A DNA stretch of 7,820 nucleotides from Burkholderiaceae bacterium (lineage in GTDB: Bacteria > Pseudomonadota > Gammaproteobacteria > Burkholderiales > Burkholderiaceae): NCBI GenBank assembly GCA_947373615.1, contig CANBYN010000084.1, positions 1 through 7,820 of the forward strand, given 5' to 3'. Below the pieces are notes generated by a model. The model was not told where the DNA came from and made no database searches. It saw nothing but the letters and a program-made list of their open reading frames with translations. Both the position numbers and the translations under genes were made by a program. Positions 1 through 6,922 of this stretch are shown piece after piece (the first letter of the stretch is position 1; every line of letters begins with the position of its first letter).

Positions 1-1641
1 AGCACCCAAATTGGTAGTGCCTGACTGCGCATCACCTTGGAGCTTGCTCATTGCATCTTGTTGATCAGAGCTGTCTTTAGCTTTAATTGAAAGATTGATG
101 ACGCGTGACTTGCGATCAATATTAATGATCATTGCAGTTACGCTATCGCCTTCTTTCAGTACATTACGCGCATCTTCAACGCGATCTGTTGAGATCTCAG
201 AAGCGCGTAAGTAAGCTTCAACTTCATCAGCCAAGTGAATCGTTGCACCCTTAGCATCAACAGCTTTCACGGTACCAGTTACAAGGCTACCCTTGTCACT
301 TACGGAAGTGTAGTTGTTAAATGGGTCGCCAGACAATTGCTTGATACCAAGAGAGATACGCTCTTTCTCAACATCAATGGCCAATACGGTGGCTTCAACC
401 TCATCACCTTTTTTGTATTTCTTAACAGCCTCTTCGCCTGACTCATTCCATGAGAGGTCTGAAAGGTGAACCAAACCGTCGATACCACCTGGCAAACCAA
501 TAAATACACCAAAGTCGGTTATAGACTTGATTGCACCGGATAGCTTGTCGCCTTTTTGCTGTGAACGTGAGAACTCTTCCCATGGATTTGCTTTGCACTG
601 TTTGATGCCTAAGCTAATGCGACGCTTGTCTTCATCAATATCCAGAACCATTACTTCAACTTCAGTTCCTAATGCAGTTGCTTTGCTTGGAGCAACGTTC
701 TTGTTGGTCCAATCCATTTCAGATACGTGCACCAATCCTTCAATACCAGATTCGATTTCAACAAACGCACCGTAGTCAGTCAAGTTAGTTACTTTGCCGA
801 ATAAACGAGTGTTAGGTGGGTAACGACGAGCGATTCCAACCCATGGGTCATCACCAAGCTGTTTCACGCCGAGTGAAACGCGATTCTTCTCTTGATCGAA
901 CTTCAAAATCTTGGCAGTAACTTCTTGACCAACAGTCAACATTTCGCTTGGATGACGCACGCGACGCCATGCCAAATCGGTAATGTGTAAGAGGCCATCG
1001 ATACCACCGAGGTCAACGAATGCGCCGTAATCGGTAATGTTCTTAACGAGGCCAGTAACCACTGCGCCTTCTTTAAGGTTAGACATCAACTTAGCGCGCT
1101 CTTCACCTTGGCTAGCTTCAACAACTGCACGACGTGACAACACAACGTTGTTACGCTTGCGGTCAAGCTTGATAACCTTAAACTCCATAGTCTTACCTTC
1201 GTAAGGACTGGTGTCTTTAATTGGGCGAGTATCAACCAGTGATCCAGGTAAGAATGCGCGGATACCATTAACCATCACGGTCAAACCACCTTTAACCTTA
1301 CCAGTAACAGTACCAGTAACGATCTCTGCTTGCTCGAGAGCTTTTTCCAAGTTCATCCATGATGCCAAGCGTTTTGCTTTATCACGAGAAAGGATAGTGT
1401 CGCCATAGCCATTTTCAAGGGCATCGATAGCAACAGAAACGAAATCGCCTGGAGCTACTTCAATCTCGCCAGCGTCGTTATGAAATTCTTCAACAGGAAT
1501 AAACGCCTCAGACTTTAAGCCGGCGTTCACAACGACGAAGTTATGATCGATGCGAAGTACTTCAGCCGAAATAACTTGGCCGGTCTTCATATTCGATCGG
1601 GTTAATGATTCTTCAAATAATTCTGCAAATGATTCAGACAT
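1..1641 (-). CDS. rpsA: 30S ribosomal protein S1 (3'-truncated by window edge)
   Basis: Ribosomal protein S1 sits on the 30S subunit, binds single-stranded mRNA leaders and helps initiate translation on messages with weak Shine-Dalgarno or structured leaders. My translation from the ATG at 1641 runs 547 codons without a stop to the window edge. It begins MSESFAELFEES, typical of proteobacterial S1, and ends GTTNLGA, which in relatives lies roughly ten to fifteen residues before the stop, so only the tail is missing. Six S1/OB-fold domains are visible at about residues 20-86, 104-170, 191-259, 276-346, 363-433 and 450-519, the same spacing as E. coli S1. Domains 3 to 5 carry the repeated ITDYGAFV-like core (ITDYGAF near 203, LTDYGAF near 287, ITDFGVF near 374) and each is closed by a SLGxKQ motif. 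Domains 1 and 2 are the more divergent ribosome-docking type. No frameshift was seen. It is the last gene of the visible cluster, 122 nt after cmk, with a structured leader. Identification is very secure. Confidence 0.97.
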   Translation of the reverse strand, partial: MSESFAELFEESLTRSNMKTGQVISAEVLRIDHNFVVVNAGLKSEAFIPVEEFHNDAGEIEVAPGDFVSVAIDALENGYGDTILSRDKAKRLASWMNLEKALEQAEIVTGTVTGKVKGGLTVMVNGIRAFLPGSLVDTRPIKDTSPYEGKTMEFKVIKLDRKRNNVVLSRRAVVEASQGEERAKLMSNLKEGAVVTGLVKNITDYGAFVDLGGIDGLLHITDLAWRRVRHPSEMLTVGQEVTAKILKFDQEKNRVSLGVKQLGDDPWVGIARRYPPNTRLFGKVTNLTDYGAFVEIESGIEGLVHVSEMDWTNKNVAPSKATALGTEVEVMVLDIDEDKRRISLGIKQCKANPWEEFSRSQQKGDKLSGAIKSITDFGVFIGLPGGIDGLVHLSDLSWNESGEEAVKKYKKGDEVEATVLAIDVEKERISLGIKQLSGDPFNNYTSVSDKGSLVTGTVKAVDAKGATIHLADEVEAYLRASEISTDRVEDARNVLKEGDSVTAMIINIDRKSRVINLSIKAKDSSDQQDAMSKLQGDAQSGTTNLGA

Positions 1642-1647
1642 GTATAT

Positions 1648-1654
1648 TCACTTT
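1648..1654 (-). promoter_or_regulatory. Weak Shine-Dalgarno-like site of rpsA
   Basis: The transcript reads AAAGTGA here, ending 6 nt before the rpsA ATG at 1641. Only the GTGA part matches the anti-Shine-Dalgarno, and no GGAG or AGGA core is present. Weak ribosome-binding sites are known for rpsA in E. coli, where S1 represses its own translation. That the same applies here is inference. The ATG itself is supported by the conserved N-terminus of the protein. Confidence 0.4.
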
Positions 1655-1657
1655 GTG

Positions 1658-1676
1658 CCGTCAGAAGGCCTGACGG
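1658..1676 (-). promoter_or_regulatory. Hairpin in the rpsA leader
   Basis: A perfect 7-bp inverted repeat (CCGTCAG / CTGACGG on the transcript) encloses a 5-nt loop (GCCTT). Its base lies 16 nt upstream of the rpsA start codon. No U-run follows on either strand, so it is not an intrinsic terminator. Its position just ahead of the ribosome-binding region suggests a leader stem that could take part in S1 autoregulation of rpsA translation, as E. coli rpsA leader stems do. The stem is seen directly in the sequence; the role is inference. Confidence 0.45.
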
Positions 1677-1684
1677 GTTAGATT

Positions 1685-1740
1685 AAAAAAGCCTTAAAGA
1701 AACACGCTAATGAAAAGATCGCGTTGTGGAGTTTCTTAAG
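1685..1740 (-). terminator. Weak terminator-like stem with U-run between cmk and rpsA
   Basis: On the transcript, CTTAAGAAAC (1740-1731) can pair with GTTTCTTTAAG (1703-1693), leaving one bulged U. An inner ACGC/GCGU stem (1724-1721 with 1707-1704) is capped by a 13-nt loop. Two nucleotides after the outer stem comes a run of six U (1690-1685). This is the layout of an intrinsic terminator, but the outer stem is mostly A-U and interrupted, so it would be weak. It may cause partial termination or attenuation ahead of rpsA, or simply be part of a folded leader. No confident promoter for rpsA was found next to it. Confidence 0.3.
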
Positions 1741-1763
1741 ACACCAAAACTACTACTTACAAA

Positions 1764-2426
1764 CTAGACAACCTCAGACTGATACCAATCCAAGACCGCC
1801 TTAACTGCTTGATCTATAGGTAAATCTGATGTTTCAAGCACTTTTGCACCATCAGCAACTAACAAGGGCGCGGCACCTCGACTACTGTCTCTAGCATCAC
1901 GCTCATGCAAATCTTGCAGCAAGTTCTCAAGTTTAACAGAAATTCCCTTAGCTATCAATTGCTTATAGCGACGTTCAGCTCGGGCAGAGGCTGTTGCCGT
2001 AAGAAAAACCTTCAAAATCGCCCCTGGAAATATGATGCTAGCCATATCCCTGCCGTCAGCCACGAGTCCAGGAGATTGACGAAAACTGCGCTGCAACCCC
2101 ACTAAAGCAGCCCGAACCTCTGGATGGACAGCTAAAGCCGAGGCTCTTAAACCTATCTCTTCAGCCCGAATAGCATCAGAAACATCTTCGCCATCCAGAA
2201 AAATTTGCCCATTTTTAAATGAAATCAATAACTTGGGAACTAAAAGACCTAGTTGCGGGCCATTTTTGACGTCAATTCCCTGTTTTTCACTTGCAAGAGC
2301 TACCAGGCGATAAAGCGCCCCACTATCCAAATAATGAAAACCCAGCTTTTTTGCCACCATAGAAGCAACCGTCCCTTTGCCTGAAGCGGTAGGCCCATCA
2401 ATCGCTATTACTGGAGGAAGGCTCAT
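1764..2426 (-). CDS. cmk: Cytidylate kinase (CMP/dCMP kinase)
   Basis: Cytosolic kinase that transfers phosphate from ATP to CMP or dCMP, recycling CMP from RNA and lipid turnover towards CDP and dCTP. The protein has 220 residues, close to the usual 220-230. The P-loop GPTASGKGT is at 11-19. The CMP-site segment DSGALYR at 34-40 supplies the equivalents of E. coli Ser36 and Arg41. The DGRDM block with Arg126 and Asp127 is at 124-128, and the lid-region ERDARDSSR at 175-183 keeps the arginines and aspartates used for CMP and phosphate. Two usually conserved spots differ: DMGT is DMAS at 127-130, and the usual FPDA reads FPGA at 133-136. The ATG at 2426 lies 17 nt after the aroA stop with no clear Shine-Dalgarno, suggesting coupling to aroA translation. 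cmk directly before rpsA is a widely conserved proteobacterial pair. Confidence 0.96.
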   Translation of the reverse strand: MSLPPVIAIDGPTASGKGTVASMVAKKLGFHYLDSGALYRLVALASEKQGIDVKNGPQLGLLVPKLLISFKNGQIFLDGEDVSDAIRAEEIGLRASALAVHPEVRAALVGLQRSFRQSPGLVADGRDMASIIFPGAILKVFLTATASARAERRYKQLIAKGISVKLENLLQDLHERDARDSSRGAAPLLVADGAKVLETSDLPIDQAVKAVLDWYQSEVV

Positions 2427-2443
2427 AAATGTGCGACTTGCAA

Positions 2444-3772
2444 TTAATCGACAATCTTCGCAAATTCAGCAAAGTACGTTGGAAAAGTTTTTGCTACGCA
2501 ATTAGGGTCGTTGATCTTTAAAGCGTTCGGACCAAATGCAGCGAGCGAGAAACACATCGCCATCCGGTGGTCGTCATAGGTATCAATGCCCTCGCTCGGT
2601 GATTTCCAGTTACCCTGTGTTGACGGGGCTTGTACAACGATGTAATCAGCACCCTCTTCAACAATTGCACCAATCTTTTTTAATTCTTTTGCCATCGCTG
2701 CAATGCGATCAGTTTCTTTTACGCGCCAGCTCGCAATATTGTTTAAGCGAGTTTGGCCCTCTGCAAATAAAGAGACAACAGCAAGTGTCATCGCCGCATC
2801 AGGAATCTCAGTGCAATCAATCGTGATGCCATTTAATTTGCCATTGGCATTTTTTACGCCAGATACTTCAATCCAATCTTCACCGGCAGTAATGTTTGCA
2901 CCCATTAAAGCTAACGCATCCGCAAATGCCACGTCTCCCTGAATGCTGTTGTTACCGACACCCAGTACCCGAACTGGGCCTTTACCTATTGCACCAAGTG
3001 CCAGAAAGTAGGATGCAGAAGACGCATCGCCCTCAACCAATAACTGGCCTGGACTCTGGTAAACCGCTTCAGAATTTTTAGCAGGGATAATGAATGACTG
3101 GGAATCGGGGCACGCCACATTTACACCAAAACGCGCCATTAACTTTAGAGTGATCTCAATATAGGGGCGAGAAATGAGTTCACCAATAACTTCAATGCGC
3201 ACAGGCTCTGTTGCAACCAAAGGCAACGCCATCAGCAATGCCGTCAAAAATTGACTTGATACATCGCCGCGAACTTTTACGACATCTTTAATGAAAATAT
3301 CTGCGGCCAATATTTTGATGGGGGGATAGCCCTCTTGCAATTCGTATTCAATCTTTGCGCCCACTTGACATAGACCATCCACCAAATCTCGAATAGGTCT
3401 TTCGTGCATACGCGCAACACCGGATAAGCGATAGTTGCCGCCTTGCATAGCAAGCGCAGCCGTCAACGGGCGAATAGCTGTGCCAGCATTACCCATGAAT
3501 AAATCGGCCTCCCGAACCGGGAACTTACCACCGCAACCTTCAACCACACAAACATTATTGGCCTGATCTAATACCGACAAACCCAATTGTCTTAGAGCAT
3601 TACGCATCACCTGTGTGTCATCTGCATCGAGCAAATTCTTTAAAGTGGTTGTTTCCGAGGAAAGCGCTGCTAACAAAAGCGCTCGATTAGAAATACTTTT
3701 TGATCCGGGCAACACAATCGAGCCATGCGCTCTAGCAAATGGGCCAATATGGATATTAGGCAAACCGCTCAT
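2444..3772 (-). CDS. aroA: 3-phosphoshikimate 1-carboxyvinyltransferase (EPSP synthase)
   Basis: Sixth step of the shikimate pathway: joins phosphoenolpyruvate to shikimate-3-phosphate, giving EPSP, the precursor of chorismate. I place the start at the ATG at 3770-3772, giving 442 residues; a TTG codon directly upstream could lengthen it by one residue but is less likely. Active-site landmarks numbered from this ATG: PGSKSISNR at 22-30 (Lys25), GNAGTAIRPL at 94-103 (PEP site), Arg125 in MHERP, SSQ at 172-174, catalytic Asp325 in IPDAAMT, KETDR at 352-356 (Glu353, Arg356), DDHRMAM at 400-406 (Arg403) and Lys428 in VAKTF. The Gly97, Thr98 and Pro102 pattern is that of class I, normally glyphosate-sensitive, enzymes. 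The protein is slightly longer than E. coli AroA (427) through small loop insertions. Its ATG shares one base with the tyrA TGA, so the two are very probably translationally coupled. Confidence 0.97.
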   Translation of the reverse strand: MSGLPNIHIGPFARAHGSIVLPGSKSISNRALLLAALSSETTTLKNLLDADDTQVMRNALRQLGLSVLDQANNVCVVEGCGGKFPVREADLFMGNAGTAIRPLTAALAMQGGNYRLSGVARMHERPIRDLVDGLCQVGAKIEYELQEGYPPIKILAADIFIKDVVKVRGDVSSQFLTALLMALPLVATEPVRIEVIGELISRPYIEITLKLMARFGVNVACPDSQSFIIPAKNSEAVYQSPGQLLVEGDASSASYFLALGAIGKGPVRVLGVGNNSIQGDVAFADALALMGANITAGEDWIEVSGVKNANGKLNGITIDCTEIPDAAMTLAVVSLFAEGQTRLNNIASWRVKETDRIAAMAKELKKIGAIVEEGADYIVVQAPSTQGNWKSPSEGIDTYDDHRMAMCFSLAAFGPNALKINDPNCVAKTFPTYFAEFAKIVD

Positions 3773-3774
3773 CA
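3770..3774 (-). promoter_or_regulatory. tyrA/aroA stop-start overlap (TGATG)
   Basis: The tyrA stop TGA (3774-3772) and the aroA start ATG (3772-3770) share one base. The preceding bases have only a GGAT-like weak Shine-Dalgarno. This arrangement is typical of termination-reinitiation and decides the aroA start in favour of ATG over the TTG one codon upstream. Confidence 0.75.
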
Positions 3775-4653
3775 AAGTACATCCAAATCTTGACGCGCTT
3801 TACTTGCCTTATTGAATAATTTTTCAAGACCCGCGCCATCATTTTCCGCGATCAACTTGCGCATGTGGTTCACAATTAACAAGTACCGGTCCAACTCTTT
3901 TAGGATGGCAGCCCGATTTCCCAAACAAATATCACGCCACATTTCTGGGCTTGATGCAGCGATGCGAGTGAAATCCTTAAATCCAGCACCTACATGCCCT
4001 AATTTTTGCTCAGAGTCTTCCGAATTTACGACACTTGCCATCAAAGCATAAGACAGAATGTGGGGCAAATGAGAGACAGCTGCATAGATAGCATCGTGCT
4101 GCACGCTACCAATCTTTTTTACTGCTGAGCCAACTGACTCCCAAAAGCCGACAATCAATGCGGTGTCTTCTGGAGAATTTTCTTGCAGAGGGCAAACAAT
4201 GGTTTGTTTACCTTTGAATAAATCAGCTTTAGCTGCGCTAGCGCCGTGTTGTGCCCCACCGGCAATCGGATGCGCTGGCACAAACTGACAAGCCTTTTTG
4301 CCCAACACTTCCTTTGCGGCCAAAATGACATCACCTTTAGTGCTGCCAGCGTCAGTAATCATTGTTCTAGGCTCAAGATGTGGTTCGATTACTTCAAAGG
4401 CTGCACGCATTTGTGCAACTGGCACGCAAAGTACAATCACATCAGATTGCTTGGCAGCCTCAATCAAATCAACCACATCATCAATCGCGCCCATCACTAG
4501 CGCTTGATCTAAGTTCTCCTTACTGCGACCAACTCCCAAGACTTTAGTAACCCTACCAGTTTGCTTAAGTGCTAAACCTAAGGACGCACCAATTAAACCA
4601 ACGCCCACAATAGTGACGACCCCGAAATTGCTTGTCTGATTGGTGGTAGTCAT
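3772..4653 (-). CDS. tyrA: Prephenate (or arogenate/cyclohexadienyl) dehydrogenase
   Basis: Oxidative decarboxylation of prephenate to 4-hydroxyphenylpyruvate (or of arogenate to tyrosine) in the tyrosine branch; cytosolic. The protein has 293 residues, the size of a stand-alone TyrA with no fused chorismate mutase and no C-terminal ACT domain. The N-terminal Rossmann fold shows GVGLIGASLG at 17-26. Family motifs follow: DAGSTK at 101-106, HPIAGG at 128-133 (the histidine being the family's catalytic position), SHLPH at 194-198, GFKDFTRIA at 224-232 and MWRDI at 238-242. At the end of the second strand the sequence is GVGRS (40-44), with no acidic residue to hold the NAD ribose, which would permit NADP use. 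Substrate and cofactor choice cannot be settled from sequence alone. The start ATG is 11 nt after hisC, and the stop overlaps aroA. Confidence 0.94.
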   Translation of the reverse strand: MTTTNQTSNFGVVTIVGVGLIGASLGLALKQTGRVTKVLGVGRSKENLDQALVMGAIDDVVDLIEAAKQSDVIVLCVPVAQMRAAFEVIEPHLEPRTMITDAGSTKGDVILAAKEVLGKKACQFVPAHPIAGGAQHGASAAKADLFKGKQTIVCPLQENSPEDTALIVGFWESVGSAVKKIGSVQHDAIYAAVSHLPHILSYALMASVVNSEDSEQKLGHVGAGFKDFTRIAASSPEMWRDICLGNRAAILKELDRYLLIVNHMRKLIAENDGAGLEKLFNKASKARQDLDVL

Positions 4654-4667
4654 GAAGTTTTTTATTA
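4651..4667 (-). promoter_or_regulatory. hisC-tyrA junction without a Shine-Dalgarno
   Basis: The transcript reads TAATAAAAAACTTCATG from the hisC stop to the tyrA start. The 11-nt spacer is A-rich and has no purine stretch matching the anti-Shine-Dalgarno. No alternative in-frame start gives a better site while keeping the Rossmann strand whole, so tyrA is probably translated by coupling to hisC, perhaps with S1 help on the A-rich spacer (inference). Confidence 0.5.
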
Positions 4668-5783
4668 AGCCAATATTTCTTTTAGAGCAGCAATGAAGGC
4701 TGTATTTTCTTCAGATAACCCAATCGAGATACGCAGCCACTGTGGTAATCCATAATTACCAACAGGGCGGACAATAATGCCGCGCTTGAGTAAGGCCAAG
4801 TTGATGCGTGCACCTGATTGATCATCATCGCCCACCTTAACCAATACAAAATTTCCAGCAGATGGTAAATATTGAAGACCCAATTGATCAAATGCATCGG
4901 TAAGCTGCTTGTAGCCTGCACAATTCAGCTCAAAACCTTGCTGCAAGAACGCATGATCCTGAAACGCTGCGATTGCTGCAGCTTGAGCCAGGCTATTCAC
5001 GTTAAACGGCTGACGGATTCGGTTCAGCAAGTCAGTCAAGTGTGGCTGCGCAACACCATAACCAATCCGAAGTCCAGCAAGGCCATAAGCCTTAGAGAAA
5101 CTTCGCGACAAAATCATATTCGGAAATCTTTTAACCCACGCAATAGCGTCATAGCGTTGCTCGGGAGTTAAATACTCGTTATAGGCTTCATCGAGCACAA
5201 CCACAACACTTGACGGCACTGCTTCTAAGAAACCTTCAATCTCTTTAGCAGTCAAATAACTACCTGTTGGATTATTAGGATTAGCCACAAATACCAATTT
5301 CGCCTTATCACCTGATGATTTAACGGCAGATAACATCGCAATTAAATCATGCCCATACTTATCTGTAGCGCTCACTTCTATAGCCCTAGCGCCCACTGCT
5401 TGAGTAGCAAGCGGGTATACCGCAAAAGCATGCTTAGAAAAAATAATTTCATCGCCAGCCTGAGCGACTGCTCGTGCAGCCAATTCCAAAATATCGTTAC
5501 TACCATTACCCAAGGTAATCCAATCGGCTGGGACGCCTAAGCGAGCAGATAAAACATTTTTTAATTCAAAGCCGTTGGAATCTGGATAGCGACCTAAATC
5601 ACTTGCCGCCTTAAGCATGGCCTCTTGAGCAGACTTTGGCATACCCAATGGATTCTCATTGGAAGCTAACTTCACAATCTTGCTTTCATCTAGGCCATAC
5701 TCACGCGCCACTTCGCTAATGGGGCGCCCACCAACATATGGTGCTATTTTATGAATATGTTTTAAGCCAATCTTAGAAGTCAT
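4665..5783 (-). CDS. hisC: Histidinol-phosphate / aromatic aminotransferase
   Basis: PLP-dependent class I/II fold aminotransferase of the HisC family. Members convert imidazole-acetol phosphate to histidinol phosphate, and many also transaminate phenylpyruvate and 4-hydroxyphenylpyruvate. The 372 residues match the family. Visible landmarks: SNENPLG at 41-47, RYPD at 65-68, the cofactor-binding GNGSND at 92-97, ANPNNPTG at 167-174 (Asn171), DEAY at 198-201 (Asp198), the Schiff-base lysine Lys231 in RSFSKAYGLAGLRIGY with Arg239, and Arg351 in LRISIG for the substrate carboxylate or phosphate. No his genes flank it. Lying between pheA and tyrA, it probably serves as the last transaminase of phenylalanine and tyrosine synthesis (often named hisC2), with a histidine-operon paralog likely elsewhere. 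This role is inferred from context. The ATG at 5783 is 46 nt after pheA, with only a weak AAG-type ribosome site. Confidence 0.94.
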   Translation of the reverse strand: MTSKIGLKHIHKIAPYVGGRPISEVAREYGLDESKIVKLASNENPLGMPKSAQEAMLKAASDLGRYPDSNGFELKNVLSARLGVPADWITLGNGSNDILELAARAVAQAGDEIIFSKHAFAVYPLATQAVGARAIEVSATDKYGHDLIAMLSAVKSSGDKAKLVFVANPNNPTGSYLTAKEIEGFLEAVPSSVVVVLDEAYNEYLTPEQRYDAIAWVKRFPNMILSRSFSKAYGLAGLRIGYGVAQPHLTDLLNRIRQPFNVNSLAQAAAIAAFQDHAFLQQGFELNCAGYKQLTDAFDQLGLQYLPSAGNFVLVKVGDDDQSGARINLALLKRGIIVRPVGNYGLPQWLRISIGLSEENTAFIAALKEILA

Positions 5784-5829
5784 TACCAGTCTTACAATTT
5801 TTTGTTGAAGTTATCTTCGAATATTTTGC

Positions 5830-6909
5830 TCAAGCCGAATGAGGGTAAGAGCCTAAATTCTTATAGAAGGCCGCTACTTCTTTAAGCTCATCTAGAGCCT
5901 TCACCACCTTTACATCTTCCGCATGACCTGCAATGTCAATATAAAAGTGATATTCCCAAGTACCCTTACGTGCAGGACGAGACTCAAAGCGATTCATAGA
6001 GACCCCATGTTTTGCTAAGGGAGCTAGTAAACGATGTACAGCACCAGGCTGGTTATCAACCGAAAGTACTAGTGACGTTTGATCTTTGCCAGTAGGTTGG
6101 CATTCATAGGTACCCACAACAACAAAGCGCGTGCGATTGTGTGGATCATCCTGAATTTGGGTTGCAACTGCTTGCAAACCATAAGCTTCTTGCGCTGGAT
6201 CCCCAGCGATTGCAGCCAAGCTAGGATCGGATGCAGCCAAGCGAGCAGCTTCAGCATTACTGCTTACTGCTTGACGCTTTAGCTGCGGCGCATGAACGCT
6301 TAACCATTGCTGGCATTGCGCTAAAGCTTGGGCATGCGCACAAACCGTCATTACACCGTCTAGGTTACCGCTTTTGGTTAAGAGGTGATGACGAATCGGC
6401 AGCACTACTTCACCGCTAATATGCATAGAAGAATCTAACAACAAATCCAAAGTGCGAGAGATCGCTCCTTCGCTAGAGTTTTCCACAGGAACAACGCCAA
6501 ATTGCGCTGCACCTTTCTCAACCGCTTTAAAGACCTCATCCAAACTAGCGCATGGCAAACCAGCAATGGAATGCCCAAAATAGGTTTGTGCTGCTTGCTC
6601 AGAAAATGTTCCCGCTGGGCCAAGATAAGCAATTGTTTGGCGCGCCTCTAAAGCTCTGCAGGCAGACATCACCTCGCGCCAGATGGCAGCGATGCTATCC
6701 GGATGCAAAGGACCAGCGTTAAGATCTTGCAAGCGAGCCACTACTTGGCGCTCACGCTCTGGACGAAATACTGGTGAAGAAAACCCACCTTTAACATGGC
6801 CAACTTCTTGCGCAGCATTTGCCCGTTGCGTCAGTAGATCTAAAATCTGCGCATCTATTGCATCAATTTTTTCGCGAAGCGGTGCGAGGCGCTGTTCTTC
6901 AGTACTCAT
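5830..6909 (-). CDS. pheA: Bifunctional chorismate mutase / prephenate dehydratase (P-protein)
   Basis: Converts chorismate to prephenate and then to phenylpyruvate, the committed route to phenylalanine; cytosolic. The 359 residues hold three parts in order. An AroQ-type chorismate mutase helix bundle (about 1-90) carries Arg12, Arg29, Lys40 and the RPERE segment at 49-53. A prephenate dehydratase domain (about 92-268) shows GPAGTFS at 97-103, ENSSEG at 143-148 and the TRF catalytic motif at 260-262. A C-terminal ACT domain (about 277-355) has QPGAVHRLL at 287-295 and ESRP at 309-312, the two motifs that form the phenylalanine site in the family, so end-product inhibition is expected. The ATG shares one base with the serC stop, and an AAAGG site sits 8 nt upstream inside serC. 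The length is slightly below E. coli PheA (386), as usual for this lineage. Confidence 0.96.
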   Translation of the reverse strand: MSTEEQRLAPLREKIDAIDAQILDLLTQRANAAQEVGHVKGGFSSPVFRPERERQVVARLQDLNAGPLHPDSIAAIWREVMSACRALEARQTIAYLGPAGTFSEQAAQTYFGHSIAGLPCASLDEVFKAVEKGAAQFGVVPVENSSEGAISRTLDLLLDSSMHISGEVVLPIRHHLLTKSGNLDGVMTVCAHAQALAQCQQWLSVHAPQLKRQAVSSNAEAARLAASDPSLAAIAGDPAQEAYGLQAVATQIQDDPHNRTRFVVVGTYECQPTGKDQTSLVLSVDNQPGAVHRLLAPLAKHGVSMNRFESRPARKGTWEYHFYIDIAGHAEDVKVVKALDELKEVAAFYKNLGSYPHSA

Positions 6910-6922
6910 TAAGCCCGCCTTT
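6907..6922 (-). promoter_or_regulatory. pheA ribosome-binding site and serC/pheA overlap (TAATG)
   Basis: The serC stop TAA (6911-6909) and the pheA start ATG (6909-6907) share one base. AAAGG at 6922-6918, lying in the last serC codons, is 8 nt upstream of the ATG. It is the best Shine-Dalgarno match I found at a gene start in this window and supports this pheA start with coupled translation. Confidence 0.65.

Noticed and set aside
181..1260. Internal similarity across rpsA as a DNA repeat array.
   Set aside because: The similarity is at protein level and is the normal repetition of S1 domains; the DNA copies are well diverged.
1720..1860. Possible sigma-70 promoter for rpsA in the cmk 3' end and the gap (TTGTAA near 1762, TTGGAT in late cmk, TATAGA near 1815).
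   Set aside because: None of these hexamers has a partner of reasonable quality at 16-18 bp spacing, so I do not call a promoter.
2536..2942. Plus-strand open frames of 79-96 codons opposite aroA, and similar ones opposite other genes.
   Set aside because: They lie antisense to well-conserved genes, resemble no known family, and are expected shadows of the coding strand.
3773..3775. TTG as the aroA start, one codon before the ATG.
   Set aside because: The ATG at 3772 overlaps the tyrA stop in the common TGATG arrangement, and the extra residue adds nothing to the conserved protein.
5784..5829. Small GAAG-ATAA-CTTC stem in the pheA-hisC gap as an attenuator or terminator.
   Set aside because: The stem is only 4 bp, has no following U-run and no leader peptide, so it is not supportable as a regulatory element.
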